Assembly: GCF_001441165.1 (NCBI RefSeq)
Contig: NZ_CP013126.1
Coordinates: forward strand, 1,207,551 to 1,271,550
DNA from: Acidipropionibacterium acidipropionici
Lineage (GTDB): Bacteria; Actinomycetota; Actinomycetes; Propionibacteriales; Propionibacteriaceae
DNA length: 64,000 nt
Direction: 5' to 3'
Of this stretch, positions 26,315-35,914 are shown in pieces. A program made the position numbers and the translations under genes. Under the pieces are notes generated by a model. The model saw only the letters and a list, made by a program, of their open reading frames with translations. It was not told where the DNA came from and made no database searches. Within the stretch, counting starts at the first letter, position 1, and each line of letters starts with the position of its first letter.

Positions 26315-28264
26315 TCATGACAGGAAGGCCTTGATGAGCGGGCCGGCGGTGCCCGACCCGGACTCGCCGACCTCCACCATGCAGGCGACCGCAATGGCTG
26401 ACGTCCAGCAGATCATCCACGCGTGGGTCCTCAACTTTCCGGACTCTCCGAACTCCGCGGTGCCGGTCTTGGCACCGGTCGCGAGTCCCGAGAGTACCCG
26501 GCCCGAACCCTTCTGGACCGTGGCGATCATCACCTGCCTCAGCTCGGCCACCTCCTTGGTGGTCAGCGCAGTGGCCTTCGGCTTCGGCTGATGACCCTCG
26601 ACGAGCCACGGGACGACGGTCTTCCCGGCCGCCACCGAGGCCGCCACCCCGGCCATCGCCATCGGCGAGGCCAGCACCCCGCCCTGGCCGATCATGTCGG
26701 AGGCCAGCACGTCGGCGGCCGTGGTGTCGTCAATCTTGCCGTAGAAGGAGGGGAAGCCGGTGTCGTAGTCGGTGCCCATGCCGAGGCTTCCGGCGGCCTT
26801 GCGCAGGGCCGCCGAAGTGACCTTCGCGTGCTGCGAGATGAAGGCCGTGTTGCAGGACTGCGCGACGGCGTCGACCAGCGGGATGGAGCCCGAGTAGGAG
26901 GAGTCGTAGTCGGAGTAGTTGTGGAAGCTGCGGCCGTTGACGGTGACGCTCGCCGAGCAGTTCACCTGGGAGGACGTCGTCAGCCCGGCGCGCAGCAGGG
27001 CCAGGGTGGTGGCGATCTTGAAGGTGGAGCCGGGGGCGTACTGGCCGGAGGTCGCGAAGGCGTTCGCGCCGGCCGACGGGGAGTTCGCGGCGGCCAGGAT
27101 GCGGCCGGTGCCGGGTTGGACGGCCACCATGGCGGCGACCCCCTTGACCGAGGTGAGTGCCGCCTCGGCCTTGGACTGGGAGTCGGGATCCAGGGTGATG
27201 CTCAGCGGCTTGCCGTCGGTGGCGGGCACCGAGAACAGGGTCTGCGGGGTGTCGGGGGAGGCCGTCGAGGAGGCGGAGGAGGTGGCGGTGGGCTGGGGTG
27301 CCGGGGAGGCGGAGGCGGTGGCGTCCTTGCGGGCGACGACCGCGATGACGTGGCCGACCTTCCCGCGAAGCTGGTCGTCGTAGCGCAGCTGGAGGCCGGA
27401 CTTGCCGACCATGTCGCCCTCCTGGATCTCGCCCTTGCCGCGCTTGACGTCGGCCTCGTCGGCCAGCCCGGAGGTGCCCAGCAGGCCGATCGTGAAGGTC
27501 TTCGTGGAGGCGAGCATGAGGTCGCGGTCGACCACCTGGGCGCCCGCGATGGCGCCGATGTTGCGGGGGATGTCCTGCTCGCGCAGGGTGATCGCGACGA
27601 CGAAGGCCTGGTCTCCGGCGGCCTTCACCGTGGCGGTGTAGGTCTTGGCGTCGATCTTGACGAGCTTGGCCAGGGCGGTCGCCGAGGCCTCCCATTTCGT
27701 CTTGTCGAGGTTGGCCTTGTCGATTCCGACGTCGTGGACGGTGCGCTTGACGACGACGTCCTTGCCCTCGGCGCCGGTGATGGGGGCGCGTTCGCCGAGC
27801 TTGCGGGTGTGGCGCAGGCGGGTCGCCTGTCCGAGCTTCGGGTGGACGATCGCCGGCTCCCAGGCGGCCTTCCAGGTTTCGCCGTCCTGGTTGAGGGTGG
27901 CGGTGGAGGTGAAGGTCCACTTCCTGGATCCCAGCGGCAGGGTGTGGGAGAGGGTGGCCGTGCAGGAGTCGCCGTCCTTGGCGATCGAGGCGAGGGTGGT
28001 GGTGGGGCGGAGCCCGTCCATGCCGGAGAAGATGACCTTCAGGTCGGAGGCCGCGGTGGTGGGGTCGTCGAGGGGGACGTTCTTGAGGTCTCCGCCGGTC
28101 AGGCCGGCCGCGAGTTTGGTCGCCGCCTGGCGGGCGGCGTCGGGAACCGAGCTGTCGGCCGAGGAGCGGCACCCGGTGAGGGCGCCCCCCAGGGCGAGGG
28201 CCGCGGTGGTTCCGGCAGCGGCCCTGGCGAAGGTGCGGCGCGAGACGACGGGGTTCTGCGGCAT
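26315..28264 (-). CDS. Class B penicillin-binding protein, lipoprotein
   Basis: Peptidoglycan transpeptidase of 649 residues. The N-terminus has a twin-arginine-like start (SRRTFARAAAG) and a lipobox LTGC near residue 32. An NTF2-like MecA N-terminal domain (about 40-150) and a PBP dimerisation region come next. The transpeptidase domain contains all three active motifs: S413-T-F-K416, SCN (VAQSCNTAF) and K599-T-G. It resembles the MecA/PBP2a-type and actinobacterial PbpA-type lipoproteins, some of which have low beta-lactam affinity; that is not predictable here. The start follows GAGAGGA. MscS and the tiny membrane gene lie downstream. Confidence 0.9.
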   Translation of the reverse strand: MPQNPVVSRRTFARAAAGTTAALALGGALTGCRSSADSSVPDAARQAATKLAAGLTGGDLKNVPLDDPTTAASDLKVIFSGMDGLRPTTTLASIAKDGDSCTATLSHTLPLGSRKWTFTSTATLNQDGETWKAAWEPAIVHPKLGQATRLRHTRKLGERAPITGAEGKDVVVKRTVHDVGIDKANLDKTKWEASATALAKLVKIDAKTYTATVKAAGDQAFVVAITLREQDIPRNIGAIAGAQVVDRDLMLASTKTFTIGLLGTSGLADEADVKRGKGEIQEGDMVGKSGLQLRYDDQLRGKVGHVIAVVARKDATASASPAPQPTATSSASSTASPDTPQTLFSVPATDGKPLSITLDPDSQSKAEAALTSVKGVAAMVAVQPGTGRILAAANSPSAGANAFATSGQYAPGSTFKIATTLALLRAGLTTSSQVNCSASVTVNGRSFHNYSDYDSSYSGSIPLVDAVAQSCNTAFISQHAKVTSAALRKAAGSLGMGTDYDTGFPSFYGKIDDTTAADVLASDMIGQGGVLASPMAMAGVAASVAAGKTVVPWLVEGHQPKPKATALTTKEVAELRQVMIATVQKGSGRVLSGLATGAKTGTAEFGESGKLRTHAWMICWTSAIAVACMVEVGESGSGTAGPLIKAFLS

Positions 28265-28383
28265 GGGTTCGTCCTCTCAGGAGCTGAGACCAACAATCTT
28301 CATACAACCATTCCGCCGCCGAAAGGTGGTCGGGGGAGAGCAGATCTCCCGGATGGGGCTCATGCCCGCGCCCCGGGTGGGGC

Positions 28384-28974
28384 TCATGCCTGTGGACCGC
28401 GCGACTCGGTCTTCCCGTCGTTCCCGGCTGCGGCCCACACCTCGCGTGCGGCGTCCAGGTTGAGCAGGCAGATGCCCAGCCCGACGATGATGTCGGGCCA
28501 CGCGGAGCGCATCGGGATCGAGATGAGCCCCGCGATGATGATCGCCACATTCGCCAGTGCGTCATTGCGGGCCGCCAGCCACGCCCCGACGGCCAGGCTG
28601 CCGGGCCGGTGACGGTGGCGGACGAGGATGAGGGCGCAGGCCACGTTGACCACCAGTGCACCGGTGGCGGTGATCGTGAGGGGTGTGGCGGCCGGGGGCA
28701 CCGGATCCATGATCTTCGCCACCGCGGAGACCAGCGCCGCGATCGCAGGAAGAAGGACGACGCCGGCGAGCACCCGACCGACCCGGCGCTGGGCACCGGC
28801 GGACCAGGTGGCGGCGAGGAAGACCAGCAGGTTGATGGCCGTATCCTCCAGGAAGTCGGCCGAGTCCGCCAGGAGGGACACCGATCCGATCGCCAGCGCG
28901 GTGATGGCCTCGACGATGAAGTAGCAGCCGTTGAGTACGGCGACGATAAGAACCGCCCTGCGCAGAGCTGTCAT
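28384..28974 (-). CDS. Cation efflux (CDF-like) membrane protein, short form
   Basis: A 196-residue protein with six predicted transmembrane helices in the cation diffusion facilitator arrangement. Metal-site candidates are LADSADFLED in helix 2 and ARNDALANV in helix 5. Typical CDF proteins have about 300 residues; here the C-terminal cytoplasmic domain is missing. The start at 28974 follows GGAGG closely, and in-frame upstream sequence lacks coding character. Its substrate (Zn, Fe, Mn or other) cannot be told. Confidence 0.8.
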   Translation of the reverse strand: MTALRRAVLIVAVLNGCYFIVEAITALAIGSVSLLADSADFLEDTAINLLVFLAATWSAGAQRRVGRVLAGVVLLPAIAALVSAVAKIMDPVPPAATPLTITATGALVVNVACALILVRHRHRPGSLAVGAWLAARNDALANVAIIIAGLISIPMRSAWPDIIVGLGICLLNLDAAREVWAAAGNDGKTESRGPQA

Positions 28975-29182
28975 GGGTCCTCCGGGTCCAGGTCGTGGGG
29001 CCGACCGGTCGCAGCTGAGTGTAGGCCGGTGACCGGGGCCATCCATGGACGTCTCCCCTCGCACCGGGATGCGGGGATAGGCTGCCACCGGCTCGTGCCG
29101 CCGCGACGGCAGGTCGTCCTCGATCCGGCCGCCGCGATGGCAGCTCATCGATACAGTCTCCAGGCGAAGGAGCAGCCTGCAC

Positions 29183-30229
29183 ATGACCCGTACCCCCGAC
29201 GAATTCCCTCCCTTCGGCCCCGGACGTCACCTGCTGAGCGTTCAGCAGCTCGACTCGGGTCTCCTGTCACAGATATTCGAACTGGCCGAACTGGTCGACC
29301 CGATCGCTGCCGGCACCGTCCGCTGCACCGTGCTGGACGGCGCCGTGCTGGGCAGCCTCTTCTTCGAGCCCTCCACCCGTACCCGGCTGAGCTTCGAGTC
29401 GGCCTTCCTGCGGCTGGGCGGCGAGGTGACCACCACGACGGGGTTCACCTTCTCCTCGATGGCCAAGGGGGAGTCGATCCACGACACCTCGCGAGTGGTC
29501 TCGGGATATTCCGATGTCATGGTGGTGCGCCACCCCGACAAGGGGTCGGTGGCCGAGTTCGCCGAGGCCTCCGTGGTGCCGGTGATCAACGCCGGTGACG
29601 GCGACGGGGAGCACCCCAGCCAGGCCCTGCTGGATCTGTACACCCTCACCCGCGAGCTCGAGGCGCGGGGCAAGACGATCGACGGGGCCACCGTGGCCAT
29701 CGTCGGCGACCTCAAATACGGCCGCACCGTCCACTCGCTCATGAAGCTGCTCACCCTGGCCTCGGGGATCACTTTCCGGCTGTTCAGCCCGGCGAGCCTC
29801 GAGCTTCCCCTGGAGATCGAGAACTATGTCGCCGAGCGCGGCCACCGGATCATCGAGTGCGACTCCGCTGGCGACGCGGTGGCCGGGGCGGATGCCGTCT
29901 ACGCCACCCGCGTCCAGCGCGAGCGGATGACCGAAGAGGTGCTGGCCACCGCCAATGTCTCCGGCAACCTGCTCAACCGGCAGATCCTCCACGACGCCGG
30001 CTCCGAGGACATCGTGATCATGCACCCGCTGCCCCGCGACTCGCGTCACGACTCCTTCGACCTGTCCGCCGACGTCGACGACCTGCCCGGGCTGTCGATC
30101 TTCCACCAGACCGACAACGGGCTGCGGATCCGGATGGCGATCTTCCTGGTCGCGATGGGCTGTTCGGCCGAGGCGGTGAAGGCCGCCACCAAGAATCAGA
30201 GCTGGAACGCGGCGCTGGACTGGGACTGA
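29183..30229 (+). CDS. pyrB: Aspartate carbamoyltransferase
   Basis: Joins carbamoyl phosphate and aspartate in the first committed step of pyrimidine synthesis. The carbamoyl-phosphate motif SLFFEPSTRTRLSFE starts at residue 58. GDGDGEHPSQALLDLYTL, AIVGDLKYGRTVHSL and IVIMHPLPR are also present. At 348 residues it is somewhat longer than E. coli PyrB. No pyrI or other pyr gene is adjacent, unlike most actinobacterial pyr operons. GAAGGAG precedes the start. Confidence 0.93.
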   Translation: MTRTPDEFPPFGPGRHLLSVQQLDSGLLSQIFELAELVDPIAAGTVRCTVLDGAVLGSLFFEPSTRTRLSFESAFLRLGGEVTTTTGFTFSSMAKGESIHDTSRVVSGYSDVMVVRHPDKGSVAEFAEASVVPVINAGDGDGEHPSQALLDLYTLTRELEARGKTIDGATVAIVGDLKYGRTVHSLMKLLTLASGITFRLFSPASLELPLEIENYVAERGHRIIECDSAGDAVAGADAVYATRVQRERMTEEVLATANVSGNLLNRQILHDAGSEDIVIMHPLPRDSRHDSFDLSADVDDLPGLSIFHQTDNGLRIRMAIFLVAMGCSAEAVKAATKNQSWNAALDWD

Positions 30230-30239
30230 GCGGGTCCGG

Positions 30240-30320
30240 GGCGACATTTTCTCGTTCCGGAGGCCGGGTTCTCGAGGCGGTGGTGCGGATCCGGGCGGTT
30301 CAGGAGGAGAAAGTGTCGCC
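30240..30320. terminator. Interrupted palindrome at pyrB/DeoR convergent junction
   Basis: GGCGACATTTTCTC (30240-30253) and GAGAAAGTGTCGCC (30307-30320) pair with two central mismatches. The right arm lies within the last codons of the DeoR gene. It could terminate transcripts from both directions. Confidence 0.4.
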
Positions 30321-31088
30321 CTGTGCCGGGCCCTCGGCCAGGTGGACCACGACCCCGGCCTCGGTGAACTGGTCGATGAGGGCCTGGGGAGCGTCGTCGG
30401 TGGTGACCAGATCGTCGAGGTCCTCGAGGCCGGCGAATCTGAAGCTCGAGGTGCGGGTCAGTTTGCGTGCCGTGGCGACCAGGATGCGGCGGGCCGCGCA
30501 GGCCATGATCGCCCTCTTGATCTGGCCGTCCTCCCAGGTGGTGGTCGTCAGGCCGTGGGTCGGCGAGGCGGCGCAGGCGCCCAGGATCGCCACGTCGGCG
30601 CGCATGTCCCGGGCGGCGGCCACCGAGGCGGTGCCCGTCGCGATGAGGCTGTCGGGGCTCACCAGCCCTCCGGGGGTGATGACCTGGGTGTTCGGGCTCT
30701 GCCCGAGGATCACCGCCGAGTACAGGGACATGCACAGCACCGTCAGCGGGCGGTCCTGAAGACTTCGGGCGACGGCGTCGTTGGTGGTGCCGTTGTCGAG
30801 CACCAGCGACTGCTGGTCCTCGATGAGGGAGGCCGTGAGCTCTCCCAGGGCCTCTTTCTGCTCCAGATCCTCGCTGGCCCGGATGGCGTAGGGCATCCGG
30901 GCGCCGCGCTTGCCGACTCCGACCGCCCCGCCGTGGACCCGCTTGAGCAGCCCCTGGCCCTCGAGATCGGCGAGGTCCCGACGGATCGTCACCGCCGAGG
31001 CACCGGTGAGATCGGCCAGCGCGTCGACGCCCAGCCGTGAGCTGCCAATCGCCCGGATGATCGTTCTGTGCCGTAATGATCGTCGCAC
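30300..31088 (-). CDS. DeoR/GlpR-family transcriptional repressor
   Basis: Regulator of 262 residues with an N-terminal winged helix (ALADLTGASAVTIRRDLADLEGQGLLKRVHGGAV in two parts, residues ~22-55). The DeoRC sensor domain (LVLDNGTTNDAVARSL, VITPGGLVSPDSLIATG) normally binds a phosphorylated sugar. It is divergent from a small protein gene and an MFS transporter, separated by 51 bp, so these are its most probable targets along with itself. Confidence 0.88.
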   Translation of the reverse strand: MRRSLRHRTIIRAIGSSRLGVDALADLTGASAVTIRRDLADLEGQGLLKRVHGGAVGVGKRGARMPYAIRASEDLEQKEALGELTASLIEDQQSLVLDNGTTNDAVARSLQDRPLTVLCMSLYSAVILGQSPNTQVITPGGLVSPDSLIATGTASVAAARDMRADVAILGACAASPTHGLTTTTWEDGQIKRAIMACAARRILVATARKLTRTSSFRFAGLEDLDDLVTTDDAPQALIDQFTEAGVVVHLAEGPAQGDTFSS

Positions 31089-31112
31089 ATGATCAGTTAA
31101 TCACGAACGATC
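31059..31112. promoter_or_regulatory. Candidate DeoR operator pair GATCGTTC / GAACGATC
   Basis: GATCGTTC (31059-31066, within the first DeoR codons) and its complement GAACGATC (31105-31112) lie in inverted orientation in and next to the divergent promoter region. DeoR-type repressors often bind such spaced repeats. This is inferred from symmetry alone. Confidence 0.35.
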
Positions 31113-31139
31113 GAGGTGTACGGACGAGGAGGGAGACCG

Positions 31140-31487
31140 ATGAACACGTCGACGATTGATTCGAGGGCTCTCGAGGGGGCCACGGCGGTGCTGATTCCCG
31201 CCGAGTGCCTGGTGCGGTTCGGGCCGCTCATCCGGGACCTCAACGGCAGGGGCGTGCCCTGGGGCCTGTACCGGCCGGGAGCATCCTCAGACGGGTCGCT
31301 GAAGAGGGCGGCGCAGCGCCTCGGGACTCAGGCCTCGCAATGCCTCATCGTGACCGGCGAGACCCGGATCGCGACCGGGACGACCGCCCGTCGGCGGCCG
31401 GGTTCGATTCTGGAGGCGGCCCTGGAGAGGTTCCGGGAGCGCGGGCTGGCCTGCCTGTCCAGGACCCTGGAGGCCTGGGCGCTGTGA
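31140..31487 (+). CDS. Small uncharacterised protein coupled to MFS gene
   Basis: A 115-residue soluble protein. The middle (AAQRLGTQASQCLIVTGETRIATGTTARRRPGSILEAALERF, split here for description) vaguely recalls the C-terminal end of HAD-type hydrolases, but the catalytic DxD motif is absent. I do not assign a function. The start at 31140 follows GGAGGGAG. Its TGA overlaps the GTG of the MFS gene, indicating coupling. It is divergent from the DeoR-type regulator. Confidence 0.6.
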   Translation: MNTSTIDSRALEGATAVLIPAECLVRFGPLIRDLNGRGVPWGLYRPGASSDGSLKRAAQRLGTQASQCLIVTGETRIATGTTARRRPGSILEAALERFRERGLACLSRTLEAWAL

Positions 31488-32740
31488 CGCGGATCCAGCA
31501 CGCCCGACCCCGGCCCTCCCGGACCACGGACGATTCCGGCCCCGGTGCGGCTGCGACGGGGCTCGGTGCGGCGGTGCCCGGCCTCGTGGTGCTCGCCCTG
31601 GCGACCTTCTCGGCGCTCACCACCGAGATGGTCCCGGTCGGGCTGCTGCCGACGCTGAGCCGCGCCTTCGGGGTGGCGACGTCGGTGGCCGGGCTGCTCG
31701 TCAGCCTCTACGCCGGGCTGGTCGCCGTGCTGTCGGTGCCGCTCACCTGGGCGACCAGGCGTCTTCCCCGCAAACCCCTGCTGATGGCCTGCCTGGGGTC
31801 CTACGCGCTGAGCAACGCCATCTGCGCGGCTGCTCCGAGCTTCGCCGCGGTGGCGGCCGGGCGGGCCCTGGCGGGGGTGACACATGCCGTCTACTTCTCG
31901 GTGGCGATCGGCTACGCGACCCGTCTGGTTCCGGCGCGCAGCTCCGGGAGGGCGCTGGCCCTGGCCTCGATCGGGACGCCGGCCGGCCTCATCCTGGGGG
32001 TGCCGGTGGCGACCGCCCTCGGCGACGCCCTGGGTTGGCGGGCCGCCTTCGTCTTCCTGGTGGCGCTGATCGCCGGCGTTCTCCTGGCCATGGGGAGGTG
32101 GCTGCCCGACGTCCGGACCTCCACCGTGCCTGAATCCCACACCGTGCCTGAATCCCACGCCGTGCCGCAGACGCGGCGTCGCACGGGGGCCGGGAGGCCG
32201 TTGGCGGCCGCGGCGACGGCCAATGCGCTGACCTATCTGGGGCACTACACCGCCTACACCTACATTTCGGTGATCCTGCTGGCCGCCGGGGCGAGATCGG
32301 CGGCGATCGCCCCGATCCTGCTCGGATTCGGCGTCCTGGCCCTGGCGGGCGTGGCGATCGGCGGGCGTCACCTGGACCGGCGCCCCCGGGCCACGGCGAT
32401 GACGATCGTCGCGGCGATGGCCGTGGCCCTCGCGGCGACGGGCGCGCTGCCCGGGATGGTGCCGGTGGTCGTGGCGGCCGGGGTGTGGGCGGGGGCCTTC
32501 GGGCCGGCGGCGTCGATGTTCCAGAACGCCGCGGTGCGCGCCGGTGCGCTGACCCCGGAGATCACCGGGGCCTGGATCAGCTCCACGGCGAATATCGGCA
32601 TCGGAGGTGGGGCGCTGGTGGGCGGCCTGGTGATGGATGCCGCCGGGACGCCCGCCCTGACATGGGCCGGCTGCGCCATCCTGGTGGCCGCTCTGGTGGT
32701 GATCGGCGCCTCCAGGAGGGCCTTCCCCCGACGGCCGTGA
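31484..32740 (+). CDS. MFS transporter (drug/arabinose efflux type)
   Basis: Inner-membrane major facilitator protein of 418 residues with 12 hydrophobic helices. FSALTTEMVPVGLLPTLSRAFGV is typical of the DHA1 / AraJ-like group, and GRALAGVTHAVYFSVAIGYATRLVP of its helix 4 region. The central loop contains two copies of TVPESH from a short DNA tandem repeat near 32128-32163. GTG 31484 overlaps the upstream stop (GTGA). Export of a drug or sugar is likely but unspecified; control by the divergent DeoR-type protein is inferred. Confidence 0.85.
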   Translation: MTRIQHARPRPSRTTDDSGPGAAATGLGAAVPGLVVLALATFSALTTEMVPVGLLPTLSRAFGVATSVAGLLVSLYAGLVAVLSVPLTWATRRLPRKPLLMACLGSYALSNAICAAAPSFAAVAAGRALAGVTHAVYFSVAIGYATRLVPARSSGRALALASIGTPAGLILGVPVATALGDALGWRAAFVFLVALIAGVLLAMGRWLPDVRTSTVPESHTVPESHAVPQTRRRTGAGRPLAAAATANALTYLGHYTAYTYISVILLAAGARSAAIAPILLGFGVLALAGVAIGGRHLDRRPRATAMTIVAAMAVALAATGALPGMVPVVVAAGVWAGAFGPAASMFQNAAVRAGALTPEITGAWISSTANIGIGGGALVGGLVMDAAGTPALTWAGCAILVAALVVIGASRRAFPRRP

Positions 32741-32773
32741 CCCGGTATCGCTCGATCGGTGCGCATAACACTC

Positions 32774-32822
32774 GCTGGAGGCCCCGTTCCGAGACGAACT
32801 GTCTCGGAACGGGGCCTCCAGC
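32774..32822. terminator. Palindrome, family C copy 1
   Basis: Perfect 22-bp arms starting GCTGGAGGCCCCGTTCCGAG (32774-32795 and 32801-32822) with a 5-nt loop. It lies between the convergent MFS and phosphoesterase genes. A second copy with the same arms and partly conserved flanks (GCGCAT before, CTAG-N-A-N-TTCGC after) is at 38875-38930. Confidence 0.7.
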
Positions 32823-32870
32823 TAGCAGTTCGCTCACCCGGCACGGCCGGGTGGATCAGTGTTCAGGCGG

Positions 32871-35800
32871 TCACTGGCCGTCGTCGGTGTCCCCGCCGGG
32901 GATGTTGGCGCCGGGCACCTGGTCCGGGGCGTAGATCTTCGGGTCGCCCGGGTAGGGGGTGGCGAAGTTGTGGGCCTGGTACCAGGTGATCCTGTTCATC
33001 TGCTCGGGCGGGGCCGAGTCGGGGATGGGGTTCTTGCCGACGAACTTCTGCTTCTTGCGCCAGGCCTCCCACAGGGCGGCGTTGTGACGCTGGGCGGCGG
33101 GCACCGGGGACAGGGTCAGCGGTGCGCTCGCGGAGCTGCTCGCCGAGGCCGAGGCCCCCGCCGAGCTGGAAGCGGACGTCGACGGACTGGCCGAAGCGGA
33201 ACTGGACGCCGACGAACTGGGCGCCGTGGAGGCGCTCGGCGACGCGGCCTTCTTCACCGCCGAGGCTCCGGGGATGGACCCGGGTGTGTCGGCACCGCAG
33301 GTCGGCGCCGGGCTGGCGTTCTCGGTGAGCGGGATCTTGTTCGAGACGGCCGTGTAGGTCGTGAAGTCCGGCTTGTCCGTGAACGCGTCGTACATCGGTG
33401 TGGCGGGCGCCAACTTCTGGTTCAGCGGCTGGGCGCCCAGGATCTGCTGGACGGTGCGCACCATGTTGATCTGCGAGTAGTAGGTGCTGTTCACCACGCC
33501 GCGGCGGGCGTAGGGGCTGATGATCTGGATCGGGGCGCGGTGGCCGTCGACGTGATCGATGCCGTCCTGGGAGTCGTCCTCGACGACGAAGATCGCCGAG
33601 TCCTTCCAGTACTTGCTGTGCGAGATCGTGTCGATGATCTTGCCCTCGGCCAGGTCGCTGTCGGCCACCTGGGCGCGGGCGTCGGGGGCCCCGCCGGTGT
33701 GGTCGCTGGACAGCCACATCGTGTTGAGGGCCGCCGGGCCGTTCTTCTGGAAGTTCTGCTTCCAGATCTGGTAGCGGTACAGGTCGGGAATGTCCGTGTC
33801 GAACTTCGGGTAGGCGTGGTCGGTCACCTTGTTCAGCGACGGGATGGGCGACTGGGTGTCCGACTTGATCGACGGGTCGGTGAGCTGGCTCACCGCGCCG
33901 CCCTTCTCAACGCTGCTGGAGGCGCAGTAGTACTTCTGCCAGGTGGCGTCCGTGGGCTTGGAGAGGAACTGGGTGAACTCGCCGAAGTTCCGCACGCTCT
34001 TGTGGGCGGCCTGGGCCGACGTCCACAGGAAGCCGGAGCGCTGGTGGCCCAGGACGTCGTCCTCCGTGTCGTAGCTGCGGGTGTACTCGCCGGCGCTGGA
34101 CTCGGTGTACTCGGGGTTGTCGCCCTGCATCAGCCAGTTGTGGCCCTCGGCGGAGTTGGTGCCGACGTCATAGGTGTTGTCGAAGAGGCCGTACTGGCGG
34201 GCCAGCGCGTGCTGGTTCGGCGTCACGTTCTGACCGAACTGGGCCAGCGACGCCTTGCCGTTGCCGCGGGAATCGTCGCCGAGGATCTGGTCGTAGCTGC
34301 GATTCTCCTTGACCAGCAGGAAGACGTGCTTGATCTTCGACGGCGCCCCGATCCTGGTGGGCACGGCGACCGGCTTGCTCTTCCTCGCGGCCGCCGCCGA
34401 GGCCGTCGCAGTGGTCTTCTTGTCCCATCCGTTCTGGTGGGCGACCTTGCGCGTGTAGGCGGGGATGTAGCGGTCCTGGGGCAGTGTGAAGGTGGTCAGC
34501 GACCCGGTCGTGCTGTGGGTTCCGTGGCCGGTCGCCGTCGTGGTGCCGTAGCCCTTGTCGACGGTGACGTCGTCCCCGCGGGCGTCGATCCCGCGGGTGT
34601 TGGTGACGGTCACCTGGCGGCCCTTGGCGGTGATGTCGGAGGGGTAGTAGTCGGTGGGCAGCAGGCCCACGTAGCTGGCCGGCTCCTGCGCGGAGGCGCC
34701 GATCTTGTAGACGGCGACGGCGTTCGCGCGGGCCAGGGTGACCAGCAGACGGTTGCCGACCACTGTCATGGCGGTCGGCTGGTAGCCGGTGGTCGACCCG
34801 GAGTAGGGCTGGGTGTTGATGGTCTGGACGACGTGGTTGGTGCGGGTGTCGATCGCCGAGACGGTGTCGCCGGTGGTGTTGGCGACGTAGAGCGTCCTGC
34901 CGTGGCGGTACAGCGCGGTGGGGTGCAGACCGACCCGGATGGAGCCGATCTTCGTCGACGTCGCCCCCGGGTTGATGACGCTCACGGTGCCGTTCGTCGA
35001 GGTGCCCTTGACCGGGTCGGCCGGGACGTCGGTGCCGTAGGAGTTGATCGTCGTGTCGCCCTGGCGGGCCTGGCGCCCGCCCTCATTGCTCACGTACAGC
35101 TTCTTGCCGACGAAGGCCAGCTCGCGAGGGGCGATGCCGACTTTCCAGCTGCGCTCCAGAGCGCCGGTGGTCGCGTTGAGGGCCGCCACCTTGTTCTGGC
35201 CGTTGAGGGCGACGTAGACGGTGGTGCGGTCGGGGGAGTAGGCGATCTTGCCGGGCAGGGCCGAGATGCTGCTCTGGCCCGACGACGCGGAGGCCTTGCC
35301 CTTCTCCTTGGCCAGTGCGATCTGCTTCGGGGTGCCGAGGGTGCCGTCCTTCTTGACCGGGAAGCGGGTCAGCTGGTCGCCTTGGGGAAGCCACAGGTGC
35401 TTCCCGTCGGGGGAGTAGGTGGGGCCCTCCTGGCCGACGGTGCCGTCCTTGAGGGTCTGGTTGACCCCGTCCGCCGTCCCGACCCGCCAGATGAGCTTGT
35501 GGCTGCGCTGGTCGAAGATCTGCAGCACGACCTTCTTGTCGTTGCTGGTGGCCGCCAGGTAGCGCCCGTTCGGGCTGGTGGTCGAGCCCATGAATTTGCC
35601 GTACCTGGTGAGGGTGCGGTGGCCGATGGGCCAGAGCTTCTGATTGCTGGAGATCTGCAGGCCGTCGGAGTATTTCTGGCCCACCTTGTCCTGGCTGGTG
35701 GACGCCGAACCGGTGCTGGTGTCGGCGTGGGCCAGTGCGGCGCCTCCCATCATCGCGAGGGTGACGCCGGTGGCCACCGCCAGCGTGAGGGGAGTGTTGC

Positions 35801-35900
35801 GCAGCAGGTTCGTGTTGAGCAACGGGCGGGTGCTGAGCCGGCTGCTGCCGGGGCCGTGATGGCGCCCGCGGCGTCGGCGTTCGACCTGAACTGGATTCAT
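32871..35900 (-). CDS. YVTN beta-propeller / phosphoesterase fusion, exported
   Basis: Very large (1009-residue) secreted protein. A signal sequence (about residues 37-60, TLAVATGVTLAMMGGAALAHA) precedes a seven-bladed propeller of YVTN-type repeats (VINPGATSTKIGSIRVGLHP; YVANTTGDTVSAIDTRTN). A phosphoesterase / alkaline-phosphatase-superfamily domain follows (VFLLVKENRSYDQILGDD, NSAEGHNWLMQGDNPEY, FVVEDDSQDGIDHVDGHRAP), resembling phospholipase C-type enzymes. The last ~110 residues include an Ala/Ser-rich linker. ATG 35900 lies 14 bp after the ABC permease stop, so the transporter and this enzyme probably share a transcript. The substrate is unknown; a phospholipid or teichoic-acid phosphodiester is plausible. 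Confidence 0.85.
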   Translation of the reverse strand: MNPVQVERRRRGRHHGPGSSRLSTRPLLNTNLLRNTPLTLAVATGVTLAMMGGAALAHADTSTGSASTSQDKVGQKYSDGLQISSNQKLWPIGHRTLTRYGKFMGSTTSPNGRYLAATSNDKKVVLQIFDQRSHKLIWRVGTADGVNQTLKDGTVGQEGPTYSPDGKHLWLPQGDQLTRFPVKKDGTLGTPKQIALAKEKGKASASSGQSSISALPGKIAYSPDRTTVYVALNGQNKVAALNATTGALERSWKVGIAPRELAFVGKKLYVSNEGGRQARQGDTTINSYGTDVPADPVKGTSTNGTVSVINPGATSTKIGSIRVGLHPTALYRHGRTLYVANTTGDTVSAIDTRTNHVVQTINTQPYSGSTTGYQPTAMTVVGNRLLVTLARANAVAVYKIGASAQEPASYVGLLPTDYYPSDITAKGRQVTVTNTRGIDARGDDVTVDKGYGTTTATGHGTHSTTGSLTTFTLPQDRYIPAYTRKVAHQNGWDKKTTATASAAAARKSKPVAVPTRIGAPSKIKHVFLLVKENRSYDQILGDDSRGNGKASLAQFGQNVTPNQHALARQYGLFDNTYDVGTNSAEGHNWLMQGDNPEYTESSAGEYTRSYDTEDDVLGHQRSGFLWTSAQAAHKSVRNFGEFTQFLSKPTDATWQKYYCASSSVEKGGAVSQLTDPSIKSDTQSPIPSLNKVTDHAYPKFDTDIPDLYRYQIWKQNFQKNGPAALNTMWLSSDHTGGAPDARAQVADSDLAEGKIIDTISHSKYWKDSAIFVVEDDSQDGIDHVDGHRAPIQIISPYARRGVVNSTYYSQINMVRTVQQILGAQPLNQKLAPATPMYDAFTDKPDFTTYTAVSNKIPLTENASPAPTCGADTPGSIPGASAVKKAASPSASTAPSSSASSSASASPSTSASSSAGASASASSSASAPLTLSPVPAAQRHNAALWEAWRKKQKFVGKNPIPDSAPPEQMNRITWYQAHNFATPYPGDPKIYAPDQVPGANIPGGDTDDGQ

Positions 35901-35914
35901 GTCCTGTCTTCCAA

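Noticed and set aside
26423-28612. 729-codon plus-strand ORF
   Set aside because: Antisense to the PBP gene, which has SxxK, SxN and KTG motifs. No domain is recognisable in the ORF.
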